Assembly: GCF_010093535.1 (NCBI RefSeq)
Contig: NW_022985181.1
Location: forward strand, 857,333-921,332
Direction: 5' to 3'
From: Lindgomyces ingoldianus
Lineage: Eukaryota > Ascomycota > Dothideomycetes > Pleosporales > Lindgomycetaceae
Length of the DNA stretch: 64,000 bases
Below are positions 11,800 to 24,045 of the stretch, one piece after another; position 1 is the first letter of the stretch; every line of letters begins with the position of its first letter. The notes beneath the pieces were generated by a model. The model worked only from the letters and a program-made list of their open reading frames with translations, did no database searches and was not told where the DNA came from. Position numbers and translations under genes: made by a program.

Positions 11800-12880
11800 T
11801 ATAGTTAGTCCTTTATCTTTATTCTCTTAGTTAACAGAGTCTAGGCATTCTCTTCTATAATGTCCTACTTTTTTACAGTTAAGGCACGCTCTTTCCTTAA
11901 GCTATTTCTATTGTTTGTTACTTAGTAGCAGCTTTTTGCTATTTTAGAACTTGCTTTTTTTCTTAGTTAAGCCCTGTGTATGTTTAGCATAGCTAAGATC
12001 TATTAGTTTGCTATTAGACTGTTAAGTCTCCCTCTTCCTCTAGAATGCTTCTAGTTTCTAGGGCGTTATGCTAGGGCGCTTCTTATAAAGACGTTCCTAA
12101 TGTTAGTTATTATACATAGTTGCCTATTTTACATATTCTTTAAATTTATCTAGTTTGCTATAGTGCATAAATTTGTTTTTAATTGCGTTAGATAGTCTAT
12201 TATAGAACATTCTTCTAACAGCTGCTTTGTTAGTTTATCTGCTAATAGCTAATTATTTGCAGAAGCGTGCTGTATATAATTAGACAGTGCCCTTTTCTTA
12301 TTATAGGGTGTCTATTCTGTTAACTGCCTTTTCCTTTTAATTAGCTTAGCTATAAATTGTTGTAAGAGCTTGCTTAAAGGCATCTATACTTTAGAAAATT
12401 TCTTAAGTGTAAATAGAGGGAATTTCTCTAGTTACTTTATGCTTTATTTAATTATCTGCGTGTAGTTAGAACTATATAGCTAGGGGTCCTTCTAGGTAAA
12501 GTCCTATCTATAAGATTATTTCTTTATCTGTTTAAAAGGCGCTCTTGTTGTACTGCATGTACAGGTAGCATTAAGTAAAGAATAGCTTAAAGTCCTTAGC
12601 TATGCTGTTAAAGAATTTAGGTAGGGCTAGGCGTAGTAACTTTTTTAACTTAATGCTAGTTTTGTCTTTAGCAGCGTTGCAGAGCTTAGCAACTTCTAGA
12701 TAGAGGGTGTGTAGTTGTTAGACGTGTAGTTATTGTTAAAGCTAGGCTTTAAGTGCTTCTATTTCTTAATAAAGATATTGTATTTGTTAACTGTGTTCCT
12801 CCTTATTCCTAGATAGGGTTTTGCCAGTGCTGGCTGCACTAGCTCCTGTTATACTAATATTAAGAGAAGTGTAAGGTGCT
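11800..12880 (-). pseudogene. gypsy-1 gag, degenerate, with CCHC zinc knuckle
   Basis: The retained knuckle at 11845-11886 (minus strand) reads CLNCKKVGHYRREC, a perfect C-x2-C-x4-H-x4-C of retrotransposon nucleocapsid. Upstream capsid sequence is too mutated to delimit. Start and end are approximate. Confidence 0.75.
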
Positions 12881-12905
12881 ATACTTTTAGAGAGGTAGTA
12901 ATTAA

Positions 12906-13512
12906 TGTTACAATTCTTACTTTAGAAAAATAGTATTTCTAAAGTACAACAGCCTATATAGAATTAGCGGAGAGGGGATAAGAACTTAGCTAGATTAGGT
13001 GTACAGTCTGTTAAGCAGAGTAAAGGATAGTTAGGATTTAAAGAGGCAGGCTGTAGTTTGGTCCCTATAGCTGTATAGGTAGCTAGGTTTTTACTAGTTA
13101 GGTAGACAAGGGTTAGAGGTATATATATTGCAAGATATACAAGGCAGCTTAATCCTCTTTAGAAAGGATTTAAGCTTCTTAGTCTATTATAAAGAATAAA
13201 CTAAATGTTAATTACAACTTTTAAACTATAGTTAAGATTAAGACTATATACATAGTAATTGCATGTATTGCATGTGTTGCATGCGCTGCATGCGACACCT
13301 GCATTTACCTGCAATGCCTGCTTTGCCTGCAATGCTCTAGTCCCTATTAGACAGTGCATTCTGCTAAGCATTTATCTATAAGATTGCACTATTTGTCCTC
13401 TGTTCAGTCATAGGGTCCGTTGATCGCGGGGTTAACTGTTTTCCATCCACTGTGCTTAGGGCTGTGTGCCATAGCGAGCTGAGTCATTATAGTCTGTTCG
13501 TTGGCCGTAACA
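12906..13512 (-). repeat. gypsy-1 LTR, 5' copy
   Basis: 607 bp, TG...CA, followed by the CTATC duplication. The outer (right) 100 bp keep CpG and CpA that are lost in the matching part of the other LTR. Confidence 0.92.
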
Positions 13513-14169
13513 CTATCCTTATCTCTCTAAATCTATAATAACTGCTCTAGTAAATATCTAGCTTATTATAAACCTTATCTTATTAAAGTTGTACATGTTA
13601 TTATTCTAAATGCTATACTTAGCTTTAATATTTTTTATAAAGTTAAACTAGCTTTAAATTACTATAAGATTTTTATAAAAAGCTTTTTTATAGTTATACT
13701 TACACTTAAACTTTACTTTAAGCTTTAAGTAATACTTAATAAACATATTAGGCTAGTTTATGCTAATATAGCCTATATTATACTTAGCATGTAAAGAATT
13801 AGCTATATTAGCTATAGCTGCTAGCTAGGGGAAAATCCTTACACATTTAGCTTAAGTATGTGCTAAATAATTACCTACTTTTTATTATTATCTAGCTTTT
13901 ATAAGTTTGCTATATAATTAGCTTAGAAAGGTTATCTAGTGCGTTAGTTACTTATTATTTTTAAAAAACTCTATAAATAGCTGCAGTGTGTTGCTTAAAA
14001 AGTGTTACATTTTATTTAAAAGCTTAAAGTGTAAGCTACATTTAATGTTCTTTTAACATGTTTAAGTAGTATTATTAGAAATGCATTAGTGTAAAAAAAG
14101 TAGTGTAGTAGGGTCTTAGTAAAAGTAAGCAACTTAGGTGTGTAAGCAACTCGCCTATAAAGTACATTA

Positions 14170-15288
14170 AAGTAAAAGTTTAACTTATTAACTTTTTACT
14201 TTCTTTTTAAGCTACAACTTTTGTTATTATAGAGAATAGTAAGGTTAACTAAAAAGGCCTTTTTAAGGCGCTTATTATGTAGGTTGCTGTAAGCTACTAA
14301 AAGCTTTCTTTATAATATCTTTAGTAATACTACCTTTTTTTTTCTTAAAGATCTTTAAGTAGTGTGTATAAATCTTTTAAATAAACAACTTTATATGCTT
14401 ATACTAGAATAGGTAGTGTTTCTAGTAGTCTTTAAACTAAAAAAAGTAAAAAGATAAGTTAAAAATAGTTACTATATAGTAGTAAAAGATTTTTAGCTTT
14501 AAAATAAAAGTTTTCTAGTACACAGTAAGCTTCTTAATGCTAAAAGTAATGCTGTTTTTAAAGTAGTTGCTATAGTGCTTATAAAATAAGCACTTTTTTT
14601 ATACTTTAAGCTTGTTCTTAATTACCTATAAGTATATAATTATTTACTGTAAGCTACTGTAGCCTAATTTACTAGTGCTGCTTTTAAAGTGTTTAGTTAT
14701 TTTATAAAAAATCTTTAAAAAGTTTTTTATATGCTTTACTTTTACTTATTTATTATTAGTAAGGCTGTTAAGTAGAGAATTATAACTATTATTTTTAATA
14801 TTATTATTAACTTTATTAGTAAGGCCTATGTTATAGCGCTTAGATTAAATAAAGCGCTAAATAAGCTTTTTAAGTTTAAAATAATATAAAATTATAAAAT
14901 ACATAAAATGCTACTATACACTGCTATCTTATAGTAGATTTAGTATACTAAAGCTCTAAAAGATATCTTTCTTGCTTAGTATAGTTATAATAGCTATAAA
15001 GCTATTATAATACTTATTTAAGTAAAGAACTAAGTTATAAAAGTTATAAAGCTTTTTAACAACTTTATACTATTAATAAAGCTTAAATTAATTCTAAAAA
15101 GCTATATTAGCTAGCTCTTATTTCTATAAACTTATATTATTACTATAAATAACTGCCTTAATAATAATTTAGATAGTATAGCTAGCGTAGTGTATTTAGT
15201 TGTTACTACTAAAGTTAAAGTTTATATATAAGTTAAGATTATTAATAAGCTAAATATTATTATTTAATATATTATTTACTATAAAGTA
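14170..15288. other. hAT element, internal AT-rich segment
   Basis: Lies between two family A insertions. Heavy TpA bias, no open frame, no recognisable motif. It is probably part of the hAT coding region, by position only. Confidence 0.45.
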
Positions 15289-17154
15289 ACGTACTTCATA
15301 GGCAAGTTGCTTACACACCTAAGTTGCTTACTTTTGCTAAGACCCTACTACACTACTTTTTCTACACTAATGCATTCCTAATAACACTACTTAAACATGT
15401 TAAAGGAACATTAGATGTAGCTTACACTTTAGGCTTTTAAATAAAACATAACACTTTTTAACTAACACGCTACAGCTATCTATAAGGTTTTTTAAAAGAT
15501 AATAAGTAACTAACATGCTAGACAACTTTCTTAAGCTAATTATACAGCTAACTTATAAAAGCTAAATAATAATAAAGAGCAGGTAATTATTTAGCACATA
15601 CTTAAGCTAGATGCGCAAGGATTTCCCCCCTAGCTAGTAGCTATAGCTAATATAGCTAATTCTTTGCGCACTAAGCGTAATATAGGCTATATTAGCATAA
15701 ACTAGCCTAATATATTTGTTAAGTGTTACTTAAAGCTTAAAGTAAAGTTTAAGCGCAAGTATAACTATAAAAGAGCTTTTTATAAAAATCCTGCAGTAAT
15801 TTAAGGCTAGTTTAACCTTATAAAGAATATTAAAGCTAAGTATAGCATTTAGAATAATAACATGTACAACTTTAATAAAACAGGGTTTATAATAGGCTAG
15901 ATATCTACTAGAGCAGTTATTACAAGTTTAGAGAGACAAGAACAGCTAAAAGCAGTCTAGCTAGGCAACTAGGAGTAGACAACAGCTATCTAGGGCATTA
16001 ATGCTAAAGGGTAAGCTATTCTACTCTTTATTATCTTCTAGGGTAGTAACTACCTTTTAAACTAGTATAAAAAGGAAAATCTACTTTAGGATTAAGTTAT
16101 TACAATCTCTAAGCGCAGCTAGACTACTAATTAGCTTAGTTTAGACTAGTTAAAGCACTTTAACGCGCATATAAAGAAGTGTACTGTTAGCAGCTACTGT
16201 CTACTAGTTATTAATAGCTATAAAAGCTATAACTTACTTTATTTCTAGTAATACTATAAAGATAATAAAATTATTACTATTTATATGCTTTTTTACTTAT
16301 TACACTTTTTATAGCTACTTAATGTAAGTTATTTTACTTCTTTAAAAAAGGTGTATAAGCGCTAAGCTAAAAACCTTATGCGTAACTAGATTATTTATAT
16401 TATAAAAATAAAGTTCCTACTATGCTTTAAAGTAGCTTATAATACTGCAATTACTTTTAGTAATATCTAAGAAAAGTTCTTAGGCGCTAGATTAGTTTCT
16501 TTTAACCTATAATAAGTTATAATAGGCCTTAATGTAAAGTTGCGTACTCTATTACTACTACTACTTATATATAATAAGCCCTAGTAGTTGCAAACTTTAA
16601 GTAATACTTTAAAACTTAGGTTATAATTAATGCTTATAAAGATAAAGATTTAAAAGTATATAAATAGTTTACTAACTTCTATAGTTAAGGTGTTTAAGAA
16701 AGTTTTAAAAGGGGCAGCAATAATTACACATAAGCTAGTGTTAGTGTAATAGGAAATTACTAAGCTTTAAGTAGCTAATAAGGCTACTACATAACATAAA
16801 TTACATAAAAAAAAGTAAATTAAGGTAGAAAAGACTTTAATAATTTAAAAAAGCCTGCGCTTAACAGCTTTAAAGGAGTTTAAAGCGCGCAGTGACAGGA
16901 AGAAGGTAAAGAAGCAAGTGTAAGCTAAAGTAGGTGAGCTATCCTAAAGGCGCTGCAGACAGTGCAATTAGACTAGGCATAACGCGTAAATGTGTAAGTA
17001 AGAAGCAGAAGTAGTATCTAAATAATATTCTAGGCTGTACTATACTATATAGTGCTAGAGCAGGTTGTTATGGGCCATAATAGAGTTCGTTGGGGTGGGG
17101 TCTTGGCAAAAGTGAGCGACTCGGGTGTGTGAGCGACTCGCCCATAAAGTACGT
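15289..17154 (+). mobile_element. Fot1/pogo-like transposon, family A, full length (1866 bp), RIP-degraded
   Basis: TA-flanked family A terminal repeats. The plus-strand translation, despite many stops, follows a pogo/Fot1 DDE transposase: YNFNKTG near 15868 (family YNFDETG, first catalytic Asp now Asn), then LLVINSYKSY near 16200 (family LILDGHxSH, second Asp lost), and a basic C-terminal region near 16860-16920. Both termini are barely mutated while the interior is saturated. One of the less mutated copies here, so probably among the younger insertions. Confidence 0.88.
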
Positions 17155-17156
17155 TA

Positions 17157-17767
17157 GTAGAATTTTAACTTAATATTATACTTTTAAAAAACTTTAATAA
17201 TAATATATGCTTAATTTACGCTAGTCTTATTACTGTATAGGTTTTTAAAGCTAATAAGTAGGTCTTATAGCTAGGTGTTAGTATCTATGTACATATTTAT
17301 AAGCTATATAAGCTAAGTTTAATAAAGCTTACTTACTAATAAAATATGTAATAACTTTTAGCATTAAAAAGTAGTTAAAACTACTTTACTTATTTAAGCT
17401 TAACATAATTTTGCTATAAGCTTTATAAAATACTACAACAGTTTATAAATAATCTATAAAAGCAAAGCTTGCTTAGAGTAATTGTTGCAACTGCTAATTA
17501 GAGAGCAATAAGAAGCAAGTCTATTAACTATAAGAGGCTTATAGAGAGCTTAGGCGCTAAGTGTCTTAGGCTGCTTGTCTAAAACACAGGCGCGACACCA
17601 GGCCTATGTGCGCGACGCTAGGTCCCTGTGCTCTTCTTACGCAACAGTAATAGTTAGCGCATTAAAGTAAGTTGTCTAGGTTAAAGAATAGTTACAGTAT
17701 AATGCTTAGCAAAATAGTATTAGATAGGTAATAGATGTATAATAACAACATTTAACTATAGCATGTA
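17157..17767. other. hAT internal segment, AT-rich, with a short un-mutated patch
   Basis: No gene seen. A GC-rich patch at about 17587-17632 contains two diverged copies of a 20-22-bp unit with the core GCGCGAC. The remainder is TpA-rich. Confidence 0.45.
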
Positions 17768-17828
17768 ACTAATTACTAACACACTAATATAGCTAATGCT
17801 AATCTCTAACATACTAGTTAATATAGCT
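17768..17828. repeat. RIP-mutated block of a 30-bp tandem repeat (two units)
   Basis: Units reading roughly gctaatctctaacatacta are mutated versions of the 30-bp units at 19698-19784. The two blocks flank a composite insertion of about 1.87 kb. Confidence 0.55.
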
Positions 17829-17909
17829 AAAAAAAAAAAAGTAAATAATAGCTAGCTTTAGCTTTTAACGCGTTCCTGCTCTTATAATAGTCTTCCTTTA
17901 TTACAGTTA

Positions 17910-18333
17910 TGTTACAGCTATCTAACCCCTAAGTACCCTAAGAGCTTTGCACAGGGTATATAGGCTCCTCAGCCTCTGTACCTCTGCCTCTAACCCTAAG
18001 GTTTACTCTCTCTTGTTACCCCCCTATCCTGCATTCTCTCTCTGTGGCCTGTGTTTCCTGCTTAATACCTCTTACATCCTCCCCTTTGCACCTTGCAGTC
18101 TCTAGCGTTGTGTAATAAAGTAGACGCCCTGCCTACTAAGCTAATACTATGCAACTTTCCCTACTGTACTAAAAAGTACGCATAAGAATACTTAAGCTAA
18201 GTATTCTTGCATAGTATAATATATATATAGATAATGCTAGGGCTAGCACTAGCACTAGCAGTTGTCTCTAGTCTAGCCTAAACCTCTATAAGCAAGAGAA
18301 GGCTATGTGGTTAACTGTGCCTACCTTGTTACA
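17910..18333 (+). repeat. Possible LTR with downstream gag remnant
   Basis: 424 bp starting TGTTACAG and ending TTGTTACA, with a TATA-like GTATATAGG near 17959 and a TAATAAAG near 18113. It is pyrimidine-rich and less RIP-mutated than its surroundings. From about 18375 to 18675 a stop-interrupted plus frame (starting MPNTAI) looks like a gag N-terminal remnant. No second LTR or target duplication was found, so this is a truncated element at best. Confidence 0.4.
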
Positions 18334-18680
18334 CGTTGCGCCTGTTCCTTTCACTACCTAATACTACTACGCTATGCCTAATACTGCTATCTAATATCTT
18401 TAATTTAATTGTTTTAGCATTAAAGCTCTAGTTGTAGAGCTGCAGCTTGTGTAGTTTGTTGCCTCTGCAGGAATTTCTTAGAGTGCTAGGGAGCTCTAGC
18501 GCTGCCTCTGCATCTGCCTCTCTATCGCTGCAAAGATTAATGTAGTACATGTAATACCTTAATAAGCTGTTTTGCTTGCACAACTACTAGTTTAGCTTCT
18601 TTAACTACTGTTTAAATATAATAGGCTAATGCCTAGAGGTGTTAGTAAGAGATTACCTACTAGTGTTAAGAAATGCATGA

Positions 18681-18880
18681 AGTAAATTACAGTAAATTGT
18701 AGTAAACTACAGCAAATTTTAGTAAACTACAGTAAATTGCAGTAAACTACAGTAAATTGCAGTAAACTACAGTAAATTGCAGTAAACTACAGTAAATTGC
18801 AGTAAACTACAGCAAACTACAGCAAACTACAGCAAACTACAGCAAACTATAGTAAATTACAGCAAACTACAGTAGATTAC
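18681..18880. repeat. Minisatellite: exactly 20 units of 10 bp (agtaaaYtRc)
   Basis: Twenty 10-bp units stand in perfect register without indels. Variation is almost wholly C/T and A/G between units (agtaaactac, agtaaattgc, agcaaactac). This fits tandem amplification followed by C-to-T mutation in some units. Confidence 0.9.
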
Positions 18881-18959
18881 AGCAGCAGGTAGTAATCCCT
18901 AGTAGATATTAGTTGTGTTACAAGTAGCTCTACGTATAAAGAGGGTTATAGGGGGGTAA

Positions 18960-19696
18960 TGTCTCTAGAAAAAAAGCCTTAAAAAGGGCAGCAATAATTG
19001 TGCATAAGCTAGTTTAACGTAATAGGAAATTACTAAGCTTTAAGCAGCTAATAAGGCAGCTACATTTAGAAAGGCCTGCGCTTAACAGCTCTAAAGGAGG
19101 TTAGAGCGCGCAGTGACAGGAAGAAGGTAAAGAAGCAAGTGTAAGCTAAAGTAGGTAAGCAATCCTAAAGGCGCTGCAGATAGTGCAATTAGACTAGGCA
19201 TAACGCGCAAACGTGTAAGCAAGAAGTAGAAGTAGTATCTAAATAATATTCTAAGCTGTACTCTACTCTATAGTGCTAGAGCGGGTTGTTATAGGCTTGT
19301 TAGATTGAAGCACTGTTTCTAGGCTTCCTGAGATAAATGATAGGTTTTGGATATAATGTATAGGATAATGATTAATTGTATTAATTAATTAATGTTTCTT
19401 TTTTTTTTGTCTGCTCTTCTCCTGTTGCTTGGCTTTTGTTTTTCCAGTCCAAGTCCCTCGCGCACTAGCCCTATGCGCGACTAGTTTGCCACATGCTGCA
19501 ATTTGTTGCAAAATATTGCAAAATGCTGCAATTTGCAGCAACATACTGTTCGAGCTTATTGCTCGTACTATGTAGCAGCTTTCGTCCAGCGTTCCTCCTG
19601 TCTTGACAGTAGGTGCGCATATCTGACAAGGCTATAATAAAGTCTGTTGTGGTGTTGTCTTGGCAGGTGTGTGAGCAACTCAGGTGTGTGAGCAAC
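18960..19696 (+). mobile_element. 5'-truncated family A fragment interrupted by a solo LTR
   Basis: From about 18985 the sequence follows the transposase C-terminal region of family A. It continues through 19297 and resumes after the solo LTR at 19634, ending in a diverged terminal repeat whose 'gtgtgtgagcaact' motif is doubled (about 19674-19696). The 5' two thirds are missing. Confidence 0.7.
19298..19628 (+). mobile_element. Solo LTR, 'TGTCAGAT' family, copy 1 (331 bp)
   Basis: Starts TGTTAGAT (RIP-changed from TGTCAGAT), ends ATCTGACA, and is flanked by the 5-bp duplication AGGCT (19293-19297 and 19629-19633). It contains a short array of about 6 'tgctgcaa' units. It interrupts the family A fragment. 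No internal retrotransposon region is present. Confidence 0.85.
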
Positions 19697-19697
19697 T

Positions 19698-19784
19698 GCT
19701 AATCCCCGACACACCGATGCGGCTGATGCCAATCCCGGACACACTAATGTGGCTGATGCTAATCCCTAACACACTGATGTGGCT
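19698..19784. repeat. 30-bp tandem repeat, 2.9 units, little mutated
   Basis: Units start at 19698, 19728 and 19758 (core gctaatccc..gacacac..atg.ggct). They share the unit of the mutated block at 17768-17828. Confidence 0.75.
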
Positions 19785-20674
19785 AGAGAGGTGGAACAGA
19801 CGCAACTAACTATAATTTAAACATGTTTTACACAACGCATGCTAGAGCAAACTGCATGCAAATTAACAGAAAGGTGCACCTATATTAGGTATACATTTTT
19901 TTTTTAAAAAGAATGTAAGAAATACATAAGGTGACAGAGAAATAGCGTTACTAGGGTTTATCTAAAGAAATTCTAACTAACTAGCGCGTCTAAAAGAGGA
20001 GATTCTGCTCAACTTTTCGTTCTGCAAACCCGAATATAATAAGCAGAGCAAGCTCTGCTAATAATATAGTCTAAATTTTTTCTTTTTGCTTTATAAAACT
20101 ATTATAAAGATATTATAATAGTATAGTTAAAAAAGTAAAAAAAGTGTTAAAAAAATAAAGTTAATTTTAAGTAATAAAACTTTAATATTTAGCTAAGGTT
20201 AATTGCTATAGTAACTAATTAAATATAACTACTTAGTTAATAAACACCTACGCTAGAGCACCCTTCTGCTACAGCATATAAGCTACCTGCTGCCTTGCTT
20301 CTACTACCTTTACTGCTGCTACAAAGAGATTTAAAAGCCTTTAAGAGCTATTTAGTAGTACACTAATATTAGCATTAATTTTATAAACTACTTTAAAATG
20401 CTTTACTATATAAATGTTACTATTAGTAAGTTTAGCTACTTTTTAAACACTAGCTTTATAGTAAGCTTAATAAAGCTATAGCTACTTTTTTTTACTTACT
20501 TTAGTAATATGCTACAGATTTACACTATATTTTTATATAAATAACACTTTTTAGCGCTTAAAAGTTATAACTTATACTTTATATAATATTCTAGCTAATC
20601 TATACTTAATTTAATGCTAAAACACTATATATTATTCTAGGTAATTTTAAAGGTAATTTTAATATTATAGTAGG
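19785..20674. other. hAT internal segment, AT-rich
   Basis: No open frame. A small palindrome agcagagcaagctctgct lies at about 20041-20058. The segment runs to the copia-1 target duplication GTAGG (20670-20674), and the same sequence resumes at 42471. Confidence 0.45.
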
Positions 20675-20954
20675 TGTTGAATAGGCTCTGACAGCTAGCT
20701 GCTTATAGTATAAGCACTTAAGTAGCAAGAGTAAGAGTGGTGTACAGTGTGCACAGTGTACAAGGTAGGTAAAGTAAGGGCAACATGTTTCTAGTTCTAT
20801 TACTCTTATCTTTTCTTTATATAAAAGAAAAAGAGGATATCTAAATATTTACATATAGAGGTTTACACATAAGCATTATATAATATAGATACATAGTTCT
20901 GCTTATGCGTAATTACTTATATCTAGACTATAATGCTGCTACTATGTACAGACA
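20675..20954 (-). repeat. copia-1 LTR, 3' copy (280 bp)
   Basis: Same length as the partner LTR. Its left part is little mutated, but its right part has lost most CpG/CpA. Confidence 0.9.
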
Positions 20955-22928
20955 CTAGCAACTTTTCTTTTTATCTAAAGAGTTGCCTTTTATACACGTT
21001 ACCTCCCTTCTATCTATGTAGGTCTATCTAATTATGTTCTGCTTTTACTCTACCTTATTTATTAAAACTTGCCTTTATAATGCTGTATGTTAAAATAGGC
21101 TAGTTACACTATATAAATAGCTTTATAAATAGTGTAAAGTGTTTTAGGCTATTATTATCTAGCCTTTATATGCTTGCCTTGTAAGTAATTTAGCAGTGTA
21201 TAAACTGTTTTATGCAGAGTTTTATACTAGAATAGTGTAGGATCTTTGCGTAGGCAGGTGCGTAGGGAGGTGTATATAATAAGGTCTCTCTTTTTTTTTT
21301 TACTTTCTCTTTTTTATTCTTTACTTTTTAAGCCCTACTGTATAATTCCCTAGCTCTTTTCTTTTTTTATACAGTGCTAATAGTAACAGATACTCCTGCC
21401 TGCACACACACACACACACACAGATACAGAGAGATGTCTCTCTAGCCTTCCTTCTCTACTACTAGCGCTGTTAGTGCGGGCGTCTTTAACGTCCTTGTGC
21501 AGTCTAGCAGCCTAGGGCGCATCTGTGTTACCCTTTTAACTAGTTTTACTACTAATTAGTAGTTTATTTAGCGTCTTAGCATAAACATGTAAATTTTTTA
21601 GCTCTTTTACTTCTTTCTTATATAAAATGCTAATTATAGATAAGCTAAGAAGTAGCATGTAGCAGCTTTACTATTCTATAATATTAATATTATCTTATAT
21701 ACTAGCACTAATTTACAGCTGTAAGCAGCAAAGGTTGTGCGTTATAAGAGGTACTTTTATGCAGTTCTAGTTTAGAGTTATAGTTAGTTTTTAGTAACTC
21801 TGTGTACTTATTATTATAGTAGCACTACTAGTGCCTTTTTTTTTATTAAGTGTTGTGTGCTAGCTAACTTCTAGGCTAATGCTTACACCTTGTGCGTATA
21901 GCAGAGCTGTAGTCTGCATTGTAACTACTACATGTAAGAGGTAGTGTGTTTTTCTTTTCTTGTATACTAGATAAATAAACTATCTTTTTTACATATCCTT
22001 TTTTTCTAATCTTATAATAAGAAAAATAAGTGCGTATAATAAAAAAAAAATAAAAAAAATAGGCTTTATATAAAGGTGTTATTAGTCTAGTTAGTCTAGA
22101 GCATCTTTGCGCACAGGATCTAGCTAGTCTACAGATGCTTCTGTCTAGACAAAGAGGCAGTTAGTTAGGACTAATAATTAAAAAGCCTAGTTTAGTGTTT
22201 TCTTTATACATACATCTACTAAGTTATTTTTACTATTAATTTACTTTATCTTAGTAATTTCTTTTTTTTATATAATTTATAAAGTAACATAATGTTAATT
22301 ATAAGTTACTTTTTACTAGTAGTGCCTAGCTTAATAAGGTAATTATATAAAAACCTTAAATCTATGTAGATTACTACTAAAATTAGTAGTAGTTTAAGTG
22401 TTTATATAATTTACTATAAAGTTATGCTAAGAGTAATTATATTATTAAACTCTCTAACTATTTTATATAGTTTACTAGTAAGAACACTCCTAGTTACTTT
22501 TTTATACTTAGTAGAATTCTAGTGTATAATGTTACCTAGTATTTTAAAGTAGTTACTTTACTTTATACAGTTTTTATTACTTAATATAATTAAAAATTCT
22601 AGCTATAAGCTAAAGTTTTTATTATTAATAAATAATTTATCTGTAAAGATAAACAGCTTCACACTATTAAGCTATAATAGTAAAAAGGTAAGACTGTGCT
22701 TACTATTATCTATCTACTATTAAATTTATGTGTTAAGTGTGTTAATGTTATTATATAAAAAGTTTATAGTTTATATAGTAATAGATAAGTTAAATGCTGC
22801 CTTTAGTTAACATATAAATGTAATATATGCCTCTTTTACATATTACTTAATATATTATTATATAGCATCTTTATTCTCTAGGTTAATTATATAAAGGTAG
22901 CTTACTTATTTTTTTAAGTAAAAACTAC
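20955..22928 (-). other. copia-1 3' internal region, AT-rich
   Basis: Expected to hold the end of pol (RNase H) on the minus strand, but no motif can be read. A less mutated patch lies at about 21390-21530. Confidence 0.45.
21402..21422. repeat. (CA)n microsatellite
   Basis: About ten CA dinucleotides within copia-1. It is notable only because CpA, the favoured RIP target, survives here. Confidence 0.85.
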
Positions 22929-22930
22929 TA

Positions 22931-24045
22931 ACGTACCTAACAGGTTGGCCGGCCACACGGGTTGGCCGGCCACTTTTGCTAAGCCCCCACTAAACTCTAC
23001 CTATCTACATAATGCCTTAACAACAACACTAGATTAAATCTTCTAAAGAACGTTAGATATAGCTTGCTCTTTAGGCTTTTAAACAAGACTTAAAACTCTG
23101 CTTACAACGCGCTGCAGCTATCTATAATGTCTCTCACACAACACTAAGCAATTAACGCGCTAGACAGCCTTTACAAGCAGAATGCTAGCCTAAATTAAGG
23201 AATCTAACTAAGCTTAAAAAAAAGGTAGTTATTAAGTACATACTTAAGCTTATTACACACAGATTTCCCCCTAAGCTTACAGCTATAGCTAATATAGCTA
23301 ATTCCTTGCCTGTAGAGCGCAATCTAGGCCAGGTTAGCTTAAACTAGACTAGTATGTAGGTTAAGCACTGCCCTAAGTTTATAATAAAGTTTAATTATAA
23401 GTATAATTATAAAAGAGCGCTTTACAAGGATCTAGAGGTTATCTAGGGCTAGTTTTACCTAGTAGCTAACATAAAAGCTAAGTATAGTATTTAGAATAAA
23501 GACAGGTATAACTTTAATAAGTTAGGCTTTATAATAGGCTAGATATTAACTAGAGCAGTTATTACAGCTTTAGAGAGATAAAGACAGCTAAAGGCAATAT
23601 AGTAAAGTAATAAAGAGTAGATAACAGTTATCTAGAGCATTAACATAATAAAGTAGGCTATAAGATTATAAAGCTTTAAGCAGCAAATAAGGCTACTATG
23701 TAATGTAGATTACATAAAAGAAAGCAAATTTAGGCAGAAAAGACTTTAATAGTTAAGGATAGGGCTTGTCTAACTACTCTAAAGGAGTTTAAAGCGCGTA
23801 GTAATAGGAAGAAGCTAAAGACACAGGTGCGCGCTAAAGAAGGTAAGCTAAGTTAAAGGTAATACAAGCAGTGTAATTAGACTAAGTATAACTTACATAT
23901 ATGTAAGCAAGTAGTAAAAGTAGACTCTAAATAATATCTTATGTTGTATTACTTTATATAGGGCTAAAGTAGGCTGTTTTGCAAGAGAATAGGGTAGTTT
24001 TAGTAGGGGCTTGGCAAAAGTGGCCGGCCAACCCGTTAGGTACGT
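22931..24045 (+). mobile_element. pogo-like family B, internal-deletion derivative (1115 bp)
   Basis: TA-flanked ends ACGTACCTAACAGG with the duplicated GGTTGGCCGGCCAC motif. The 5' transposase part joins the 3' part at about 23650-23662, losing about 744 bp with the DDE core compared with the full copy at 47308-51467. The copy at 61599 shows the same junction. Confidence 0.85.

Larger units (their letters stand above)
5926..13512 (-). mobile_element. Ty3/gypsy LTR retrotransposon (gypsy-1), 7587 bp, RIP-inactivated
   Basis: Two LTRs of exactly 607 bp are flanked by the 5-bp duplication CTATC (5921-5925 and 13513-13517). The minus-strand order is gag with a CCHC zinc knuckle, reverse transcriptase, then integrase with a CxxC zinc motif and a DFITGLP catalytic region. 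RT before integrase defines Ty3/gypsy. A purine-rich tract abuts the left LTR on the minus strand, consistent with this orientation. Stops from RIP are frequent, so it cannot be autonomous now. Confidence 0.92.
4714..14167 (-). mobile_element. Fot1/pogo-like transposon, family A, full length, interrupted by gypsy-1
   Basis: TA-flanked family A ends. The left end carries the transposase 3' region and the right end the 5' region, so the element lies on the minus strand. Removing the gypsy element with its 5-bp duplication leaves about 1862 bp, matching intact relatives (1863-1866 bp). The transposase frame is destroyed by RIP. It is nested in the hAT element. Confidence 0.85.

Noticed and set aside
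18681..18880. CRISPR-like regular repeat
   Set aside because: 10-bp units without spacers in a fungal genome; a simple minisatellite.
19298..19628. Reading the 'TGTCAGAT' units as MITEs because of the 8-bp inverted ends
   Set aside because: TG...CA ends and different 5-bp duplications at four sites fit solo LTRs better, although no full-length parent is in the window.
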